Shown: positions 36,651 through 45,253 of the stretch, piece after piece
Position numbering within the stretch: the first letter of the stretch is position 1
Layout of the letters: each line of letters begins with the position of its first letter
From: Caulobacteraceae bacterium
GTDB taxonomy: Bacteria; Pseudomonadota; Alphaproteobacteria; Caulobacterales; Caulobacteraceae
DNA length: 64,000 nucleotides
Direction: 5' to 3'
Assembly: GCA_019247715.1 (NCBI GenBank)
Contig: JAFBAO010000001.1
Span: forward strand, 42,268-106,267
Translations under genes and position numbers: made by a program
The notes under the pieces: generated by a model
The model's input: only the letters and a program-made list of their open reading frames with translations
What the model was told of the DNA's origin: nothing
Databases searched by the model: none

Positions 36651-38096
36651 CTAGAGATCAACCCCTGCGTAGGAGCAGTTGAACGACTTGTTGCAGAGGG
36701 GGAAATCCGCAACGATGTTGTTCTCGATCGCCGCCTCGAGCAGCGGCCATTGGAACCATGAGGCGTCGCGTAAGTAGGCGCGCTCGACCCTCCCCCCAGC
36801 CAGCCGCAGCCAGACGAACAGGTCGCCGCGAAAAGACTCCACCAGGGCGTTCCCTTCGCCGGTCCCGGCGGGCGGGCCCAGATGAACGGGCGGCGAGGGC
36901 AGCCGGTCGAGGATCTGCTCGACGAGGCCCAGGGACTCGCGCACTTCCTCGATGCGGATCCAGACGCGGGCGTTCACGTCCCCGTCCTCCCGCGCCCGGA
37001 TTCCGAAATTCAGCACATCGTAGGGTGCGTAGGGAAAGGCCTTGCGGGCGTCGAAGGAACGGCCCGAGGCGCGACCGACAAACCCTCCCGCGCCGAAGCG
37101 GGCGGCCAGCTCCGGGCTCACGCGCCCCGTCCCGACCGTCCGGTCCTGGAGGGAGGCGGTGTCGTCGTAGAGCTCGACCAAGCGCGGCAGGCGATCGCGG
37201 ATGTGGCGCAGCAGCGCCTGGATGCCCCGCGCCCCCTCGGGGGTGATATCGGCCGCGACGCCGCCGGGGATCACCCGGTCCATCATCAGCCTGTGCCCGA
37301 AGGCGCTCTCCGCCGCGCGGAGGACCTGTTCGCGCAGCGCCCCGCAGTGCGCGTGCATCAGCGAGAAAGCCGCATCGTTGCAGATGGCGCCGATGTCGCC
37401 GAGGTGGTTGGCCAACCGCTCCAACTCGGCCATGAGCGCCCGCAACCACTGGGCCCGCGCCGGGGCCTCGATCCCGAGCGCGTCCTCGGCCGAGCGGGCG
37501 AATGCGATGGCGTACGCCACGGTCGAATCGCCGCTCGCCCTCCCTGCGAGCTTGGCCGCGCGGTCCAGATCCGCGCCCGCGAGCCGCCCCTCCAGGCCGC
37601 GATGCACATACCCCAGCCGCTCTTCCAACCGGACCACCGTCTCGCCGGCGGCGGTGAACCGGAAATGCCCTGGCTCGATGACGCCGGCGTGCACCGGCCC
37701 GACCGGAATCTGGTGCAGGTTCTCACCTTCGCTGGCGAGGAAGGGGTAGGGGACCGGCCCTGTGGCGGCCAGCGCCTCGCCGAGCGGGTGGCGCAGGGTC
37801 CAGCGGCCGTGATCGAGCCAGGGCCGCTTGTCGAGCGCCCCGTCGGGCCTCAGCCCGTGGAGGTCGAACAGGGCCCGCTCAAGCCGGATCGCCGGCGCGT
37901 GCCAGGCGCTGACCGAGCGATAGGCGCCGTTCGGACAGGGCGTGGACAAGATGGCGCCTTCGCCGTCGGCGTGCGTCGCCATGTGAACGAGGCCGGGCTC
38001 GCCCCAGAGCCCGGCGAGCGTGCGACGGCCCGCGGCGAGCGCCTCGATCGCCCCCGACCAGCCGGCGGCGTCGACGAGGTGGCGCGGCCAACTCAT
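36651..38096 (-). CDS. hyfG: HyfG/HycE-like large subunit lacking NiFe ligands
   Basis: 481 residues from ATG 38096. A short NuoC-like region (residues 1-130, with ERALFDLHGLRPDGALD) is fused to a NuoD/hydrogenase-large-subunit domain (GENLHQIPVGPVHAGVIEPG and GETVVRLEERLGYVHRGLEG). Where hydrogenases have R-V-C-G-x-C, this protein has RASGDS: Ser188 and Ser191 replace both cysteines. The C-terminus reads DFPLCNKSFNCSYAGVDL instead of DPCxxC. Nickel binding is therefore very unlikely. Such proteins define energy-converting-hydrogenase-related (Ehr) complexes. The start overlaps the hyfF stop by 4 bases. Confidence 0.88.
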   Translation of the reverse strand: MSWPRHLVDAAGWSGAIEALAAGRRTLAGLWGEPGLVHMATHADGEGAILSTPCPNGAYRSVSAWHAPAIRLERALFDLHGLRPDGALDKRPWLDHGRWTLRHPLGEALAATGPVPYPFLASEGENLHQIPVGPVHAGVIEPGHFRFTAAGETVVRLEERLGYVHRGLEGRLAGADLDRAAKLAGRASGDSTVAYAIAFARSAEDALGIEAPARAQWLRALMAELERLANHLGDIGAICNDAAFSLMHAHCGALREQVLRAAESAFGHRLMMDRVIPGGVAADITPEGARGIQALLRHIRDRLPRLVELYDDTASLQDRTVGTGRVSPELAARFGAGGFVGRASGRSFDARKAFPYAPYDVLNFGIRAREDGDVNARVWIRIEEVRESLGLVEQILDRLPSPPVHLGPPAGTGEGNALVESFRGDLFVWLRLAGGRVERAYLRDASWFQWPLLEAAIENNIVADFPLCNKSFNCSYAGVDL

Positions 38097-39535
38097 CCCA
38101 GCAGCCTCGCCACGTGCTGGAACCACGCCGTGATCAGCGGCGGAAAGAACACCCCGGCCGCCAGCACGAGGGCGAGGTGGCCGAACATCGGCAGGTAGGA
38201 CGCCCTCGCCCTGGCCGCGCCGGGACTGGGATCCCCGAAGGCCAGTCCCTGGAGCTTGAGCAGAAGCGCGCCGAAGGCGAGCAGCATGCCGAAGACCAGC
38301 GGAATGGCCAACAGCGGTTGGCGGGCGAAGGTCGAGCTCACCACCAGGAACTCGGAGGTGAATATCCCGAAGGGCGGCAGGCCGGCGATCGCGGCCACGC
38401 CGGCGACCAGGGTCCAGCCCAGCACCGGATGGGTGACGGTGAGGCCCCGGATGTCGGCCATCCGTTGCGTGCCCTTCACCTGGGCGATGTGGCCGACGTT
38501 GAAGAAGATCGCCGATTTGGTCAGGGAGTGCATGGTCATGTGCAGCAGGCCAGCGAAGTTGGCCAGCGGGCCGCCCATGCCGAAGGCGAAGGCGATGATC
38601 CCCATGTGCTCGATCGAGGAGTAGGCGAAGAGCCGTTTGATGTCGGGCCGACGGTACAGCATGAAGCCGGCGAAGATCAGCGATGTGAGACCCAGGACGA
38701 TCATCAGCGGGCCGGGCGCGATCGCGGTCTGATTGGCGGCCAGCAGCATCTTGAAACGCAGCACGGCGTAGAGCGCGACGTTGAGCAGAAGTCCCGAAAG
38801 CACCGCCGAGATCGGGGTCGGCCCCTCGGCGTGGGCGTCGGGCAGCCAGGCGTGCAACGGCGCCAGGCCGACCTTTGTCCCATAGCCTAGCATCAGGAAG
38901 ACGAACGCCAGGTTGAGCAGGGCGGGGTCGAAGGCGTTCGCCTTGGCCATCAGGTCCGTCCAGACCATGCCGACCAGGCCCTGGCCGACGACGGGCCTCG
39001 CCGCCACATAAACGAGGATGGTGCCGAAGAGGGCGAGCGCGATGCCGACGCTGCCAAGGATGAAATATTTCCACGCCGCTTCGAGCGCCTCATGGGTGCG
39101 ATAGACCGCCACCATCAGGACCGTGGTGAGCGTCGCCAGCTCTATCGCCACCCACATGAGGCCGATGTTGTTGGCGATCAGCGCCAGGTTCATGGCGAAC
39201 ATCAGCACCTGATACATGGCGTGGTAGAAGCGCAGGCGCGCGGGCGTCAGGCGGCCGATCTCCACTTCGTGGGCGATGTAGCTCGCGGAAAAGACGCTGG
39301 TGGTGAATCCGACGAAGGCCGAGAGCACGATGAACACCACGCTGAGATCGTCGACCCGCAGATAGAGGCCGCCCGGCGGCCGATGGAAGAACAGGGAGCC
39401 GGCGACCACCAGCGCCGCAGCGCTCGCCAGCACGTTCAAGGCGGCCGAAAGCCGGTAGCTCGAAATCAGCGCCAGCACGGCGGCCGCGCCGATCGGGATC
39501 AGCAGCAGGGCGGCGAGCGCCGTCACACCCATCAC
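38093..39535 (-). CDS. hyfF: HyfF-like antiporter-type membrane subunit
   Basis: 480 residues, about 13-14 membrane helices, NuoN/Mrp-antiporter family. The ion-path glutamate is in WVAIELATLTTVLMVAVY and the lysine in GYGTKVGLAPLHAWLPDAHA. A further block, TKSAIFFNVGHIAQ, lies near residue 340. It should move protons or sodium ions when the complex turns over. It overlaps hyfG downstream and hyfE upstream by four bases each. Confidence 0.92.
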   Translation of the reverse strand: MMGVTALAALLLIPIGAAAVLALISSYRLSAALNVLASAAALVVAGSLFFHRPPGGLYLRVDDLSVVFIVLSAFVGFTTSVFSASYIAHEVEIGRLTPARLRFYHAMYQVLMFAMNLALIANNIGLMWVAIELATLTTVLMVAVYRTHEALEAAWKYFILGSVGIALALFGTILVYVAARPVVGQGLVGMVWTDLMAKANAFDPALLNLAFVFLMLGYGTKVGLAPLHAWLPDAHAEGPTPISAVLSGLLLNVALYAVLRFKMLLAANQTAIAPGPLMIVLGLTSLIFAGFMLYRRPDIKRLFAYSSIEHMGIIAFAFGMGGPLANFAGLLHMTMHSLTKSAIFFNVGHIAQVKGTQRMADIRGLTVTHPVLGWTLVAGVAAIAGLPPFGIFTSEFLVVSSTFARQPLLAIPLVFGMLLAFGALLLKLQGLAFGDPSPGAARARASYLPMFGHLALVLAAGVFFPPLITAWFQHVARLLG

Positions 39536-40194
39536 CCCTGTCCTCCCCGGAAGCGGTCCAGCGCCGCCACGTCCACGGTCTCGAACCGTTCGCGAATGCG
39601 GAACAGGAAGACGCCGATGACGATGAAGGCGACCAGCACCGAGAAGGCGACGCTGATCTCGACCACCAACGGCATGCCCTTCGCGCCCGCGGCGGCGAGC
39701 ACCAGGCCGTTCTCCAGCGACATGAACCCGACCACCAGGCCCACCGCGTTGCGCCGCGTTATCATCATCAGGAGGCCCAGCAGCACCACCGACAGGGCGA
39801 AGGCGAGGTCCTCGCGCGCCAACCGGTCCGCCTCGCTTGTAACCCCAAGCATCACCACGAGCGCCAGGGCCACCAGGCCGATTCCCGCCAACATGGTGGG
39901 GCCGACGCCGACGACCTGATCGATCTCCCGGTGGATGCCCAGGCGCTTTATGATCCGGTGCAGGGCGACCGGGATCGCCAAGGCCTTGAACGCGAGGGCG
40001 ATGACCGCGGTGACGTAGAGGTGCGGCGCCTGCTGCACATAGGCCTGCCAGGCGACTGACAGGGAAAGCGTGACAGCCTGGGCGGCGAAGACGTTGATCA
40101 GAGCCGTCAGCCGGTCCTGGTAGAGCATCAGGAGGCTGATCAGCACCAGGCCGCCGGCGAGCAGGTGGGCGATGTCGAAGGAAAGGTCGCTCAT
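39532..40194 (-). CDS. hyfE: HyfE-like membrane subunit
   Basis: 220 residues, about seven helices. The C-terminal part resembles NuoK (MITRRNAVGLVVGFMSLENG), with an acidic residue in a helix as in NuoK. The N-terminal part is the extra HyfE segment seen only in hydrogenase-4-type and related complexes, not in complex I. The presence of HyfE supports the hydrogenase-4/Ehr lineage. Four-base overlaps connect it to hyfC and hyfF. Confidence 0.92.
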   Translation of the reverse strand: MSDLSFDIAHLLAGGLVLISLLMLYQDRLTALINVFAAQAVTLSLSVAWQAYVQQAPHLYVTAVIALAFKALAIPVALHRIIKRLGIHREIDQVVGVGPTMLAGIGLVALALVVMLGVTSEADRLAREDLAFALSVVLLGLLMMITRRNAVGLVVGFMSLENGLVLAAAGAKGMPLVVEISVAFSVLVAFIVIGVFLFRIRERFETVDVAALDRFRGGQG

Positions 40195-41006
40195 CGCAGT
40201 CCTCCGCGCGAGACGAACAGCAGCAGGACCCCGAGAATGCCCATCATGAAGGCCGCGCCGAGAAACGCCGGCGCGCGAAAGACCCGCATCTTGGCAATCG
40301 CCGTCTCGAAGAGGGCGAGCAGCACGCCGGCGACGGCGAGCTTGCCTGCATAGGTCGCGATCCCGAGCAGGTGCGCCGCCGCGCCGGCGCCCACCGGCGC
40401 GAGGCCCCAGGGTGCGAAGACGCAGGCGATCAGGGAAACGTAGAGCAGCAGCTTAAGGAACGAGGCCAGCTCGATGACCGCCAGGTGCCGGGCGGAATAC
40501 TCGAGCACCATGGCCTCGTGGACCATGGTGAGCTCGAGGTGTGTGGCCGGATTGTCCACCGGGATGCGCGCGTTCTCTGCGATCGCGACCATGATCAGCG
40601 AGAACAGCGACAGCGCCAGCGTCACCCGCAGGCCGACGTTGGAGGAGAGCATATAGCCCGCGATGGTCGAGAGTTGGGTCGAGCCGGCCAGGAGGGCGAG
40701 GGAGAAGACGATCATCAGGAGCGCGGGCTCGGCCAGGGTGGCGATCATGACCTCGCGCGAGGCGCCGATGCCGCCGAAGCTCGTGCCGATGTCCATGCCC
40801 GCCAGCGCCAGGAAGAAGCGCGCGGTCCCCAGAAGGGCGATGATCGCGATCAGGTCGGCCGACCAGGAGAACATCAGCCCGGTCGCGAAGGTCGGAACCA
40901 GGGCGGCGGCCACCCAGGTCCCGGCAAAGATCAGATAGGGCGCGACGCGGAAGAGCCAGGAGGCGTTGTGCGCCAACACCACCTCTTTGCGCATCTCAGC
41001 CGCCAA
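40191..41006 (-). CDS. hyfC: HyfC/NuoH-like membrane subunit, main part after frameshift
   Basis: 271 residues if read from ATG 41006, or 267 from ATG 40994. It has the conserved NuoH/HyfC blocks RKEVVLAHNASWLFRVAPYL, the loop ENARIPVDNPATHLELTMVH and HEAMVLEYSARHLA, with the charged residues that line the quinone-side cavity. The family's first ~50 residues are missing from this frame but are present in the next frame immediately upstream (see the following entry). Removing two bases at 40995-40996 would join them into a 320-residue protein, the normal HyfC length. So this is either a pseudogene, a sequencing error or a recoding site. Confidence 0.85.
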   Translation of the reverse strand: MAAEMRKEVVLAHNASWLFRVAPYLIFAGTWVAAALVPTFATGLMFSWSADLIAIIALLGTARFFLALAGMDIGTSFGGIGASREVMIATLAEPALLMIVFSLALLAGSTQLSTIAGYMLSSNVGLRVTLALSLFSLIMVAIAENARIPVDNPATHLELTMVHEAMVLEYSARHLAVIELASFLKLLLYVSLIACVFAPWGLAPVGAGAAAHLLGIATYAGKLAVAGVLLALFETAIAKMRVFRAPAFLGAAFMMGILGVLLLFVSRGGLR

Positions 41007-41155
41007 AGGTCGCGATAAGGCTGGATCAGCGAGGGACCCTCGCGGCGCGTCAGCCGGGCCTTCGCCTTGCGCACGAGGCCGGTGAGCCCCGGCGCCAACG
41101 CGAGCACCAGCGTCATCTGGGCGCCCTGGATCGCCAGGGCCCCGATCAGGTCCAT
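40997..41155 (-). pseudogene. hyfC: N-terminal fragment of hyfC in another frame
   Basis: From ATG 41155 the frame encodes MDLIGALAIQGAQMTLVLAL, then the family motifs GLVRKAKARLTRREGPSLIQ and PYRDLWRL, ending at the CTG at 40997-40999. The frame then continues with unrelated residues to a stop at 40931. The homologous continuation (RKEVVLA) is in the frame of 40191-41006. The intervening CTGAGATGCGC looks like CTGATGCGC with a doubled GA. The start overlaps the hyfB end by 10 bases, so this is the genuine translation start of hyfC. Confidence 0.85.
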
Positions 41156-43161
41156 AGGGCGAGCACCAGGAGCAGGCCGATCAGGGCGAAGAAGACCAGG
41201 CTGAGGTAGAGTCTGATGGTCAGGAACTGCAGCCGGTTCAGCCGCTCGGCCGCCAGGTCGACCGACCAAGCGATCGGCGCATAGAGAGTGCGCCAGATCG
41301 GATCGCCGATCGTCGCCTGGAAGCGTGAGGCCCGCAGCTCGCCGGGCTGCGGCATGTCGACGTCTTCGCGCGCAGCCAGCAGCGTGGTCGCGAACACGCG
41401 TCGGATCGGCTGGGCGAAGCTCGCCGCCGTGTACTGGGTGGCGGGACTCGGGTCGGGCGCGCCGCAGTCCCAGGCCGGTCCCCGGCGGGTCTGGCGCGAG
41501 GCGAACTGGTGGATCGCGGCGGCGCACATCCCCGCCGAGCCGGCGATGAAGGCCAGCACCAATATGCCGTTGTAGGAGCTTCTGGATTCGGCGATCGGCA
41601 CGATGGACAGCCATGGCTGGCTCACCTGCGCCGGCAACCGGCCCCCGACCGCCGCCTCGGCCGCCGGCGCCAGGGCGTCGATGACGAAGCCCGGCAGCAC
41701 GCCCACGACGAGGCAGATCCCCGCAAGGGCGAGCAGCGCCGTGCGGCAGAAGAGATCGGTCTCCCTGGCCCCACCGGCGGCGGCCGAGCGCGGCCGGCCC
41801 AGAAAGACGATTCCGAAAACCCGCACGAAGCAGGCCGCCGCCAGCGCCGCCGACAGGGCCATCAGCGCCCCTACGGCCGGCACCAGCAGCTTGAGCGCCC
41901 AGGCCTCGAGCCGCGGGCTCATGAGGATGGCTTGGAAGGTCAGCCACTCCGAAACGAACCCGTTCAGCGGCGGCAAGGCGGAGATGGCCAGGCTGCCGCC
42001 CAGGAAGGCGAGCGCCGTCTGTGGCATTCGCTGGATCAATCCGCCCAGCCGCTCGATGTCCCGCTCGCCCGTGGCCTCCTGCACCGCGCCGGCGCCGAAG
42101 AACAACAGGCTCTTGAACGCCGCGTGGTTGAAGACATGGAACAAGGCGGCCGTCATCGATAGCGCCGCCGCCGCCGGCAGCTGTGCGGCTCTGAAGGCGA
42201 GCGCCAGGCCGAGGCCGATGAAGACGACGCCGACGTTCTCGACCGTGCTGAAGGCCAGGACGCGCTTGAGATCCTGCTGCATCAGCGCCTGCAGCACGCC
42301 CATCACCGTGGTCGCGCCGCCCAGCACGAGCACGGGCAGGCTCCACCACCAGTCCGGCGGTCCGGCGAGATCGAAGACGATCCGGATGAAGGCGTAGACG
42401 GCGACCTTGGTCATCACGCCGCTCATCAGGGCGGAAACATGGCTGGGCGCCGCGGGGTGCGCCAACGGCAGCCAGACATGCAGGGGGACGAGCCCCGCCT
42501 TGGAGCCAGCGCCCAGGATCGCCAGGGCGAGGACCAGAGCGGCGACGGCGCCGGCGGCCCGGTGCGCCCGCATCGCATCGAAGGCGTAGGCGCCCTGTGG
42601 CCCAGCCAAGAGGCCGAAGGCGAGCAACAGGGAGAGCGCCCCGAAGCTCGCCATCAGCAGATAGACGTAGCCCGCCCGGACGTTCCCCGCCTCCCGGTGG
42701 CGCGCCACAACCAGAGCCCAGGACGCCAGGGACATCACCTCCCAGGCGATCAGGAACGAGAAGGCGTCCGCCGCCAGCACCACGAGGTTCATGCCGGCGA
42801 GGAAGGCGAGGTAGAAAGGCTGCACCCGCTGCGGCTCGGTCTCGTGCCGCCCGTAGCCGAGCGCGTAGAAGCTGGCGACCGCGCCGCCGAGGTTCACCAC
42901 CACCAGGAACGCCGCCGAGAGTGCGTCGAGATGGAACCGGGCCCCGACCCACGGAAGGCCGAGCGGCAGGACCGCATCGCCAGTCGGGCTCGCCAGCCCC
43001 AGAAGGCTGAGCAGCGCGACGGCGCCGGTCAGGCCGCAGAGCGTCAGCGCCCCGCCATAGGTCAGCGCGCGGGCGCCCGGCGACCGCCCGAGGGCGACCA
43101 CAGCCGGCGCCAGGCCTAGCAGGGCGCCCGCCCCCGCCAGGAGGATCTGCAGGGGCGTCAT
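41146..43161 (-). CDS. hyfB: HyfB-like antiporter-type membrane subunit
   Basis: 671 residues, the HyfB/HycC length, with about 15-16 helices. The glutamate lies in FLIAWEVMSLASWALVVARH, the lysines in GAGSKAGLVPLHVWLPLAHP and SGVMTKVAVYAFIR, and the later block is NHAAFKSLLFFGAGAV. The C-terminal soluble segment WDCGAPDPSPATQYTAASFA is specific to HyfB/HycC and absent from NuoL. It is a second proton- or sodium-translocating module of the complex. Its ATG overlaps the xre stop (ATGA). Confidence 0.93.
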   Translation of the reverse strand: MTPLQILLAGAGALLGLAPAVVALGRSPGARALTYGGALTLCGLTGAVALLSLLGLASPTGDAVLPLGLPWVGARFHLDALSAAFLVVVNLGGAVASFYALGYGRHETEPQRVQPFYLAFLAGMNLVVLAADAFSFLIAWEVMSLASWALVVARHREAGNVRAGYVYLLMASFGALSLLLAFGLLAGPQGAYAFDAMRAHRAAGAVAALVLALAILGAGSKAGLVPLHVWLPLAHPAAPSHVSALMSGVMTKVAVYAFIRIVFDLAGPPDWWWSLPVLVLGGATTVMGVLQALMQQDLKRVLAFSTVENVGVVFIGLGLALAFRAAQLPAAAALSMTAALFHVFNHAAFKSLLFFGAGAVQEATGERDIERLGGLIQRMPQTALAFLGGSLAISALPPLNGFVSEWLTFQAILMSPRLEAWALKLLVPAVGALMALSAALAAACFVRVFGIVFLGRPRSAAAGGARETDLFCRTALLALAGICLVVGVLPGFVIDALAPAAEAAVGGRLPAQVSQPWLSIVPIAESRSSYNGILVLAFIAGSAGMCAAAIHQFASRQTRRGPAWDCGAPDPSPATQYTAASFAQPIRRVFATTLLAAREDVDMPQPGELRASRFQATIGDPIWRTLYAPIAWSVDLAAERLNRLQFLTIRLYLSLVFFALIGLLLVLALWT

Positions 43162-43400
43162 TTGAGCCGGACGCCGCGGCCACCGCCGCTGCTCGCCGCA
43201 CCCTCGCCGATCAGCTCGACTCCCGCCGAATCGAGCGCCCCGATCAGCTTCATGAGCGAATCCACGTTGCCGCGGATGACCCCCTCACTGGCCTCCATCC
43301 GCTGGATCGTGGGGACCGACAGGCCGCTCAGCTCGGCCAGGCGCTTCTGGTCGAGGCCGGCGAGGGCGCGGGCCGCGCGCAATTGAGCCGCAGAAAGCAT
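43158..43400 (-). CDS. XRE-family helix-turn-helix regulator, first gene of hyf operon
   Basis: 80 residues. The helix-turn-helix is LSAAQLRAARALAGLDQKRL followed by AELSGLSVPTIQRMEASEG, a Cro/C1-type domain. The rest (LMKLIGALDSAGVELIGEG) resembles the small transcriptional regulators with a single HTH and a short tail. Its stop overlaps the hyfB start by four bases, so it is cotranscribed and translationally coupled with the Ehr genes. A palindromic site just upstream suggests it represses its own operon. The signal it senses is unknown. Confidence 0.9.
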   Translation of the reverse strand: MLSAAQLRAARALAGLDQKRLAELSGLSVPTIQRMEASEGVIRGNVDSLMKLIGALDSAGVELIGEGAASSGGGRGVRLK

Positions 43401-43426
43401 GTTTCAGACATCAAAAATACATGTCT
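43399..43426. promoter_or_regulatory. Candidate operator of the xre-hyf operon
   Basis: The sequence holds an inverted repeat AGACAT (43406-43411) and ATGTCT (43421-43426) with a 9-base A/T-rich spacer. It overlaps a second palindrome ATGT-N5-ACAT (43399-43411) that reaches into the xre start codon. Spaced ATGT/ACAT half-sites at the start of an XRE gene are typical of autoregulation. The spacer is among the few A/T-rich stretches in the region and could hold the promoter's -10 element, giving a nearly leaderless message. Confidence 0.55.
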
Positions 43427-43584
43427 CGAGCCGTATAGATGAGATTTAGCGCATCTTTCAAGGGGCGGGTGGGCGCGGCTCCGCCCGCCGCCCGCTGGAC
43501 TTCGGGGCGCCGGCGCCCTAGAAGCGCGCCCTTTCCCGCGCCGGGCGTTCGACCCGCCGGCCGGGCCGGAGCGAACGCGCCGCC

Positions 43585-43998
43585 ATGTCCCGCCCTTCCC
43601 ACCACCGTCAGCGCTCCGCTTCGGGACCGAGCCAGCGCCAGCTGAGGGCCGGCGAGCTGGTGCGCCACGCCCTCGTGGAGATTCTTCGCGAGGAGGAGCT
43701 GGAGGACGAGGCCCTCAAAGGCGTTTCGGTGACCGTGACCGAGGTGCGGATGAGCCCGGACCTCAAGCACGCGGTGTGCTTCGTCGAGCCGCTGGGCGGC
43801 GCCCGGGCCGAGGCGGTGGTCGCCGGGCTGAACCGCTCGTCCCGCTTCCTGCGCGGACGCCTCGGCCACGCCGTCGAGCTGCGCTTCACCCCGGACCTGA
43901 AGTTCGTCCACGACGAGAGCTTTTCCGAGGCCGACCGGATGAACCGGCTCTTGGCCGACCCGCGGGTGCGCCGCGACGTGGAGGCCTCGGAGGGCTGA
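43585..43998 (+). CDS. rbfA: 30S ribosome-binding factor RbfA
   Basis: 137 residues. The KH-like fold is shown by [39 protein letters not shown] and [20 protein letters not shown]. RbfA binds immature 30S subunits near helix 1 of 16S rRNA and helps cold adaptation. The stop overlaps the truB start by one base (TGATG). The usual upstream gene infB is not here; the hyf operon ends nearby on the other strand. Confidence 0.96.
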   Translation: MSRPSHHRQRSASGPSQRQLRAGELVRHALVEILREEELEDEALKGVSVTVTEVRMSPDLKHAVCFVEPLGGARAEAVVAGLNRSSRFLRGRLGHAVELRFTPDLKFVHDESFSEADRMNRLLADPRVRRDVEASEG

Positions 43999-44930
43999 TG
44001 GCCCGGCGAAGAAAGGGCGAGGCGGTCTCGGGCTGGATCTGCCTCGACAAGCCCGCCGGTCTCACCTCCACCCAGGCGGTGAGCCGGGTGCGAAGGGCCT
44101 TCGACGCCCAGAAGGCCGGCCATGCGGGGACGCTGGATCCCCTCGCCACGGGGATCCTGCCGATCGCGCTCGGCGAGGCGACCAAGACGGTTCCCTTCCT
44201 CATGGAGGCCGCCAAGACATACCGGTTCGCCGTCGAATGGGGCCGCTCCACCGCCAGCTTCGACCGGGAGGGGGCCACCACCGAGGTCTCCGACGTGCGG
44301 CCCACGCGGGCGCAGGTCGAGGCCGCCCTGCCGGCTTTCGTGGGCGAGATCGAGCAGATCCCGCCCGCCTTCTCCGCGGTCAAGGTGGACGGCGAGCGGG
44401 CTTACGACCTGGCGCGTGAGGGCCTGACGCCGGACCTCGCGGCGCGGCGGGTCGTCGTCCACGCCGCCGCCGTTGTCGCCCAGCCGGACGCCGACCACGC
44501 GGAGATCGAGCTCGACTGCGGGAAGGGAACCTATGTCCGGGCCCTGGTCCGCGACCTGGCCGCCGTCCTCGGCGCCTGCGGCCACGTCAGCGCCCTCAGG
44601 CGCACCCGCGTCGGCGCCTTCGGCCTGGACCGGGCGATAAGCCTGGAAAAGCTGGAGGAAACATGCCATAGCGGCGCCCGCCTGGAGGCGCTGCTTCCGG
44701 TCGAGACCGCGCTGGACGACATCCCGGCGCTGGCCGTGACCGACGAAGACGCTTTCAGGCTGGCGCAGGGACGATCGATCGTTCTTCTTCCCCGGCAGGC
44801 GGAGGCGTTGAAGGCGAGGCTCACGCAGGGCTCGCGCATCGTCTCGGTTTTCCACGATGAGAAGATCGTCGCCTTGTGCGAGATGCGCGCGGGACGGCTC
44901 AATCCCACGCGGGTCTTTCATCTGGCCTGA
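43998..44930 (+). CDS. truB: tRNA pseudouridine-55 synthase TruB
   Basis: 310 residues. The catalytic aspartate is in [20 protein letters not shown] near residue 45. The [20 protein letters not shown] block precedes it, and [20 protein letters not shown] and [17 protein letters not shown] follow. It makes pseudouridine 55 in the T-loop of tRNAs. It is part of rbfA-truB-rpsO-pnp, with rpsO 14 bases downstream. Confidence 0.97.
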   Translation: MARRRKGEAVSGWICLDKPAGLTSTQAVSRVRRAFDAQKAGHAGTLDPLATGILPIALGEATKTVPFLMEAAKTYRFAVEWGRSTASFDREGATTEVSDVRPTRAQVEAALPAFVGEIEQIPPAFSAVKVDGERAYDLAREGLTPDLAARRVVVHAAAVVAQPDADHAEIELDCGKGTYVRALVRDLAAVLGACGHVSALRRTRVGAFGLDRAISLEKLEETCHSGARLEALLPVETALDDIPALAVTDEDAFRLAQGRSIVLLPRQAEALKARLTQGSRIVSVFHDEKIVALCEMRAGRLNPTRVFHLA

Positions 44931-44944
44931 GCGGAGACCCACCG

Positions 44945-45214
44945 ATGTCGATCACGCCTGACCGCAAGGCGGAGCTCATCCGCACCCACGCCCGTTCCGA
45001 GGGCGACACCGGGTCCGCGGAAGTGCAGGTTGCGATCCTTTCCGAGCGGATCGCCAATCTCACGGAACACTTCAAGACCCACAAGAAGGACAACCATTCG
45101 CGCCGCGGGCTGCTCAAGCTTGTCTCCCAGCGCCGCTCCCTGCTCGATCACCTCAAGAAGTCGGACGGGAACCGCTACCAGGCGTTGATCGGGACGCTCG
45201 GGCTGCGGCGATAG
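44945..45214 (+). CDS. rpsO: 30S ribosomal protein S15
   Basis: 89 residues, exactly the usual length. [20 protein letters not shown] and [19 protein letters not shown] are the conserved S15 blocks that bind 16S rRNA helices 20-22. The start has GGAGACC as its ribosome binding site. In E. coli S15 represses its own translation; no matching leader was recognised here. It precedes pnp, as in most proteobacteria. Confidence 0.97.
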   Translation: MSITPDRKAELIRTHARSEGDTGSAEVQVAILSERIANLTEHFKTHKKDNHSRRGLLKLVSQRRSLLDHLKKSDGNRYQALIGTLGLRR

Positions 45215-45221
45215 GCGCCCT

Positions 45222-45253
45222 GGAATCGGAAATTCGCGTTTCCATCTGATTCC
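45222..45253. terminator. Hairpin between rpsO and pnp
   Basis: GGAATC and GGAAA pair with TTTCC and GATTCC around a TTCGCG loop, with a four-base bulge on the 3' side. It starts 8 bases after the rpsO stop. In E. coli the same interval holds a terminator and an RNase III-cleaved stem that controls pnp. This hairpin may play either role. No T-run follows, so full termination is unlikely. The rest of the gap to 45458 shows no gene; GAAGGA before pnp is its ribosome binding site. Confidence 0.45.

Noticed and set aside
36120..43161. A functional [NiFe] hydrogenase or formate hydrogenlyase
   Set aside because: The large subunit lacks both CxxC nickel-binding motifs, no ferredoxin-type subunits are encoded and no maturation genes are nearby; Ehr-type complex fits better.
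36120..43161. A second complex I (nuo) operon
   Set aside because: HyfE and the HyfB-type C-terminal segment occur only in hydrogenase-4-like complexes, and the small subunit has a CxxC rather than the CC pair of NuoB. nuoA, E, F, G, I, J are absent.
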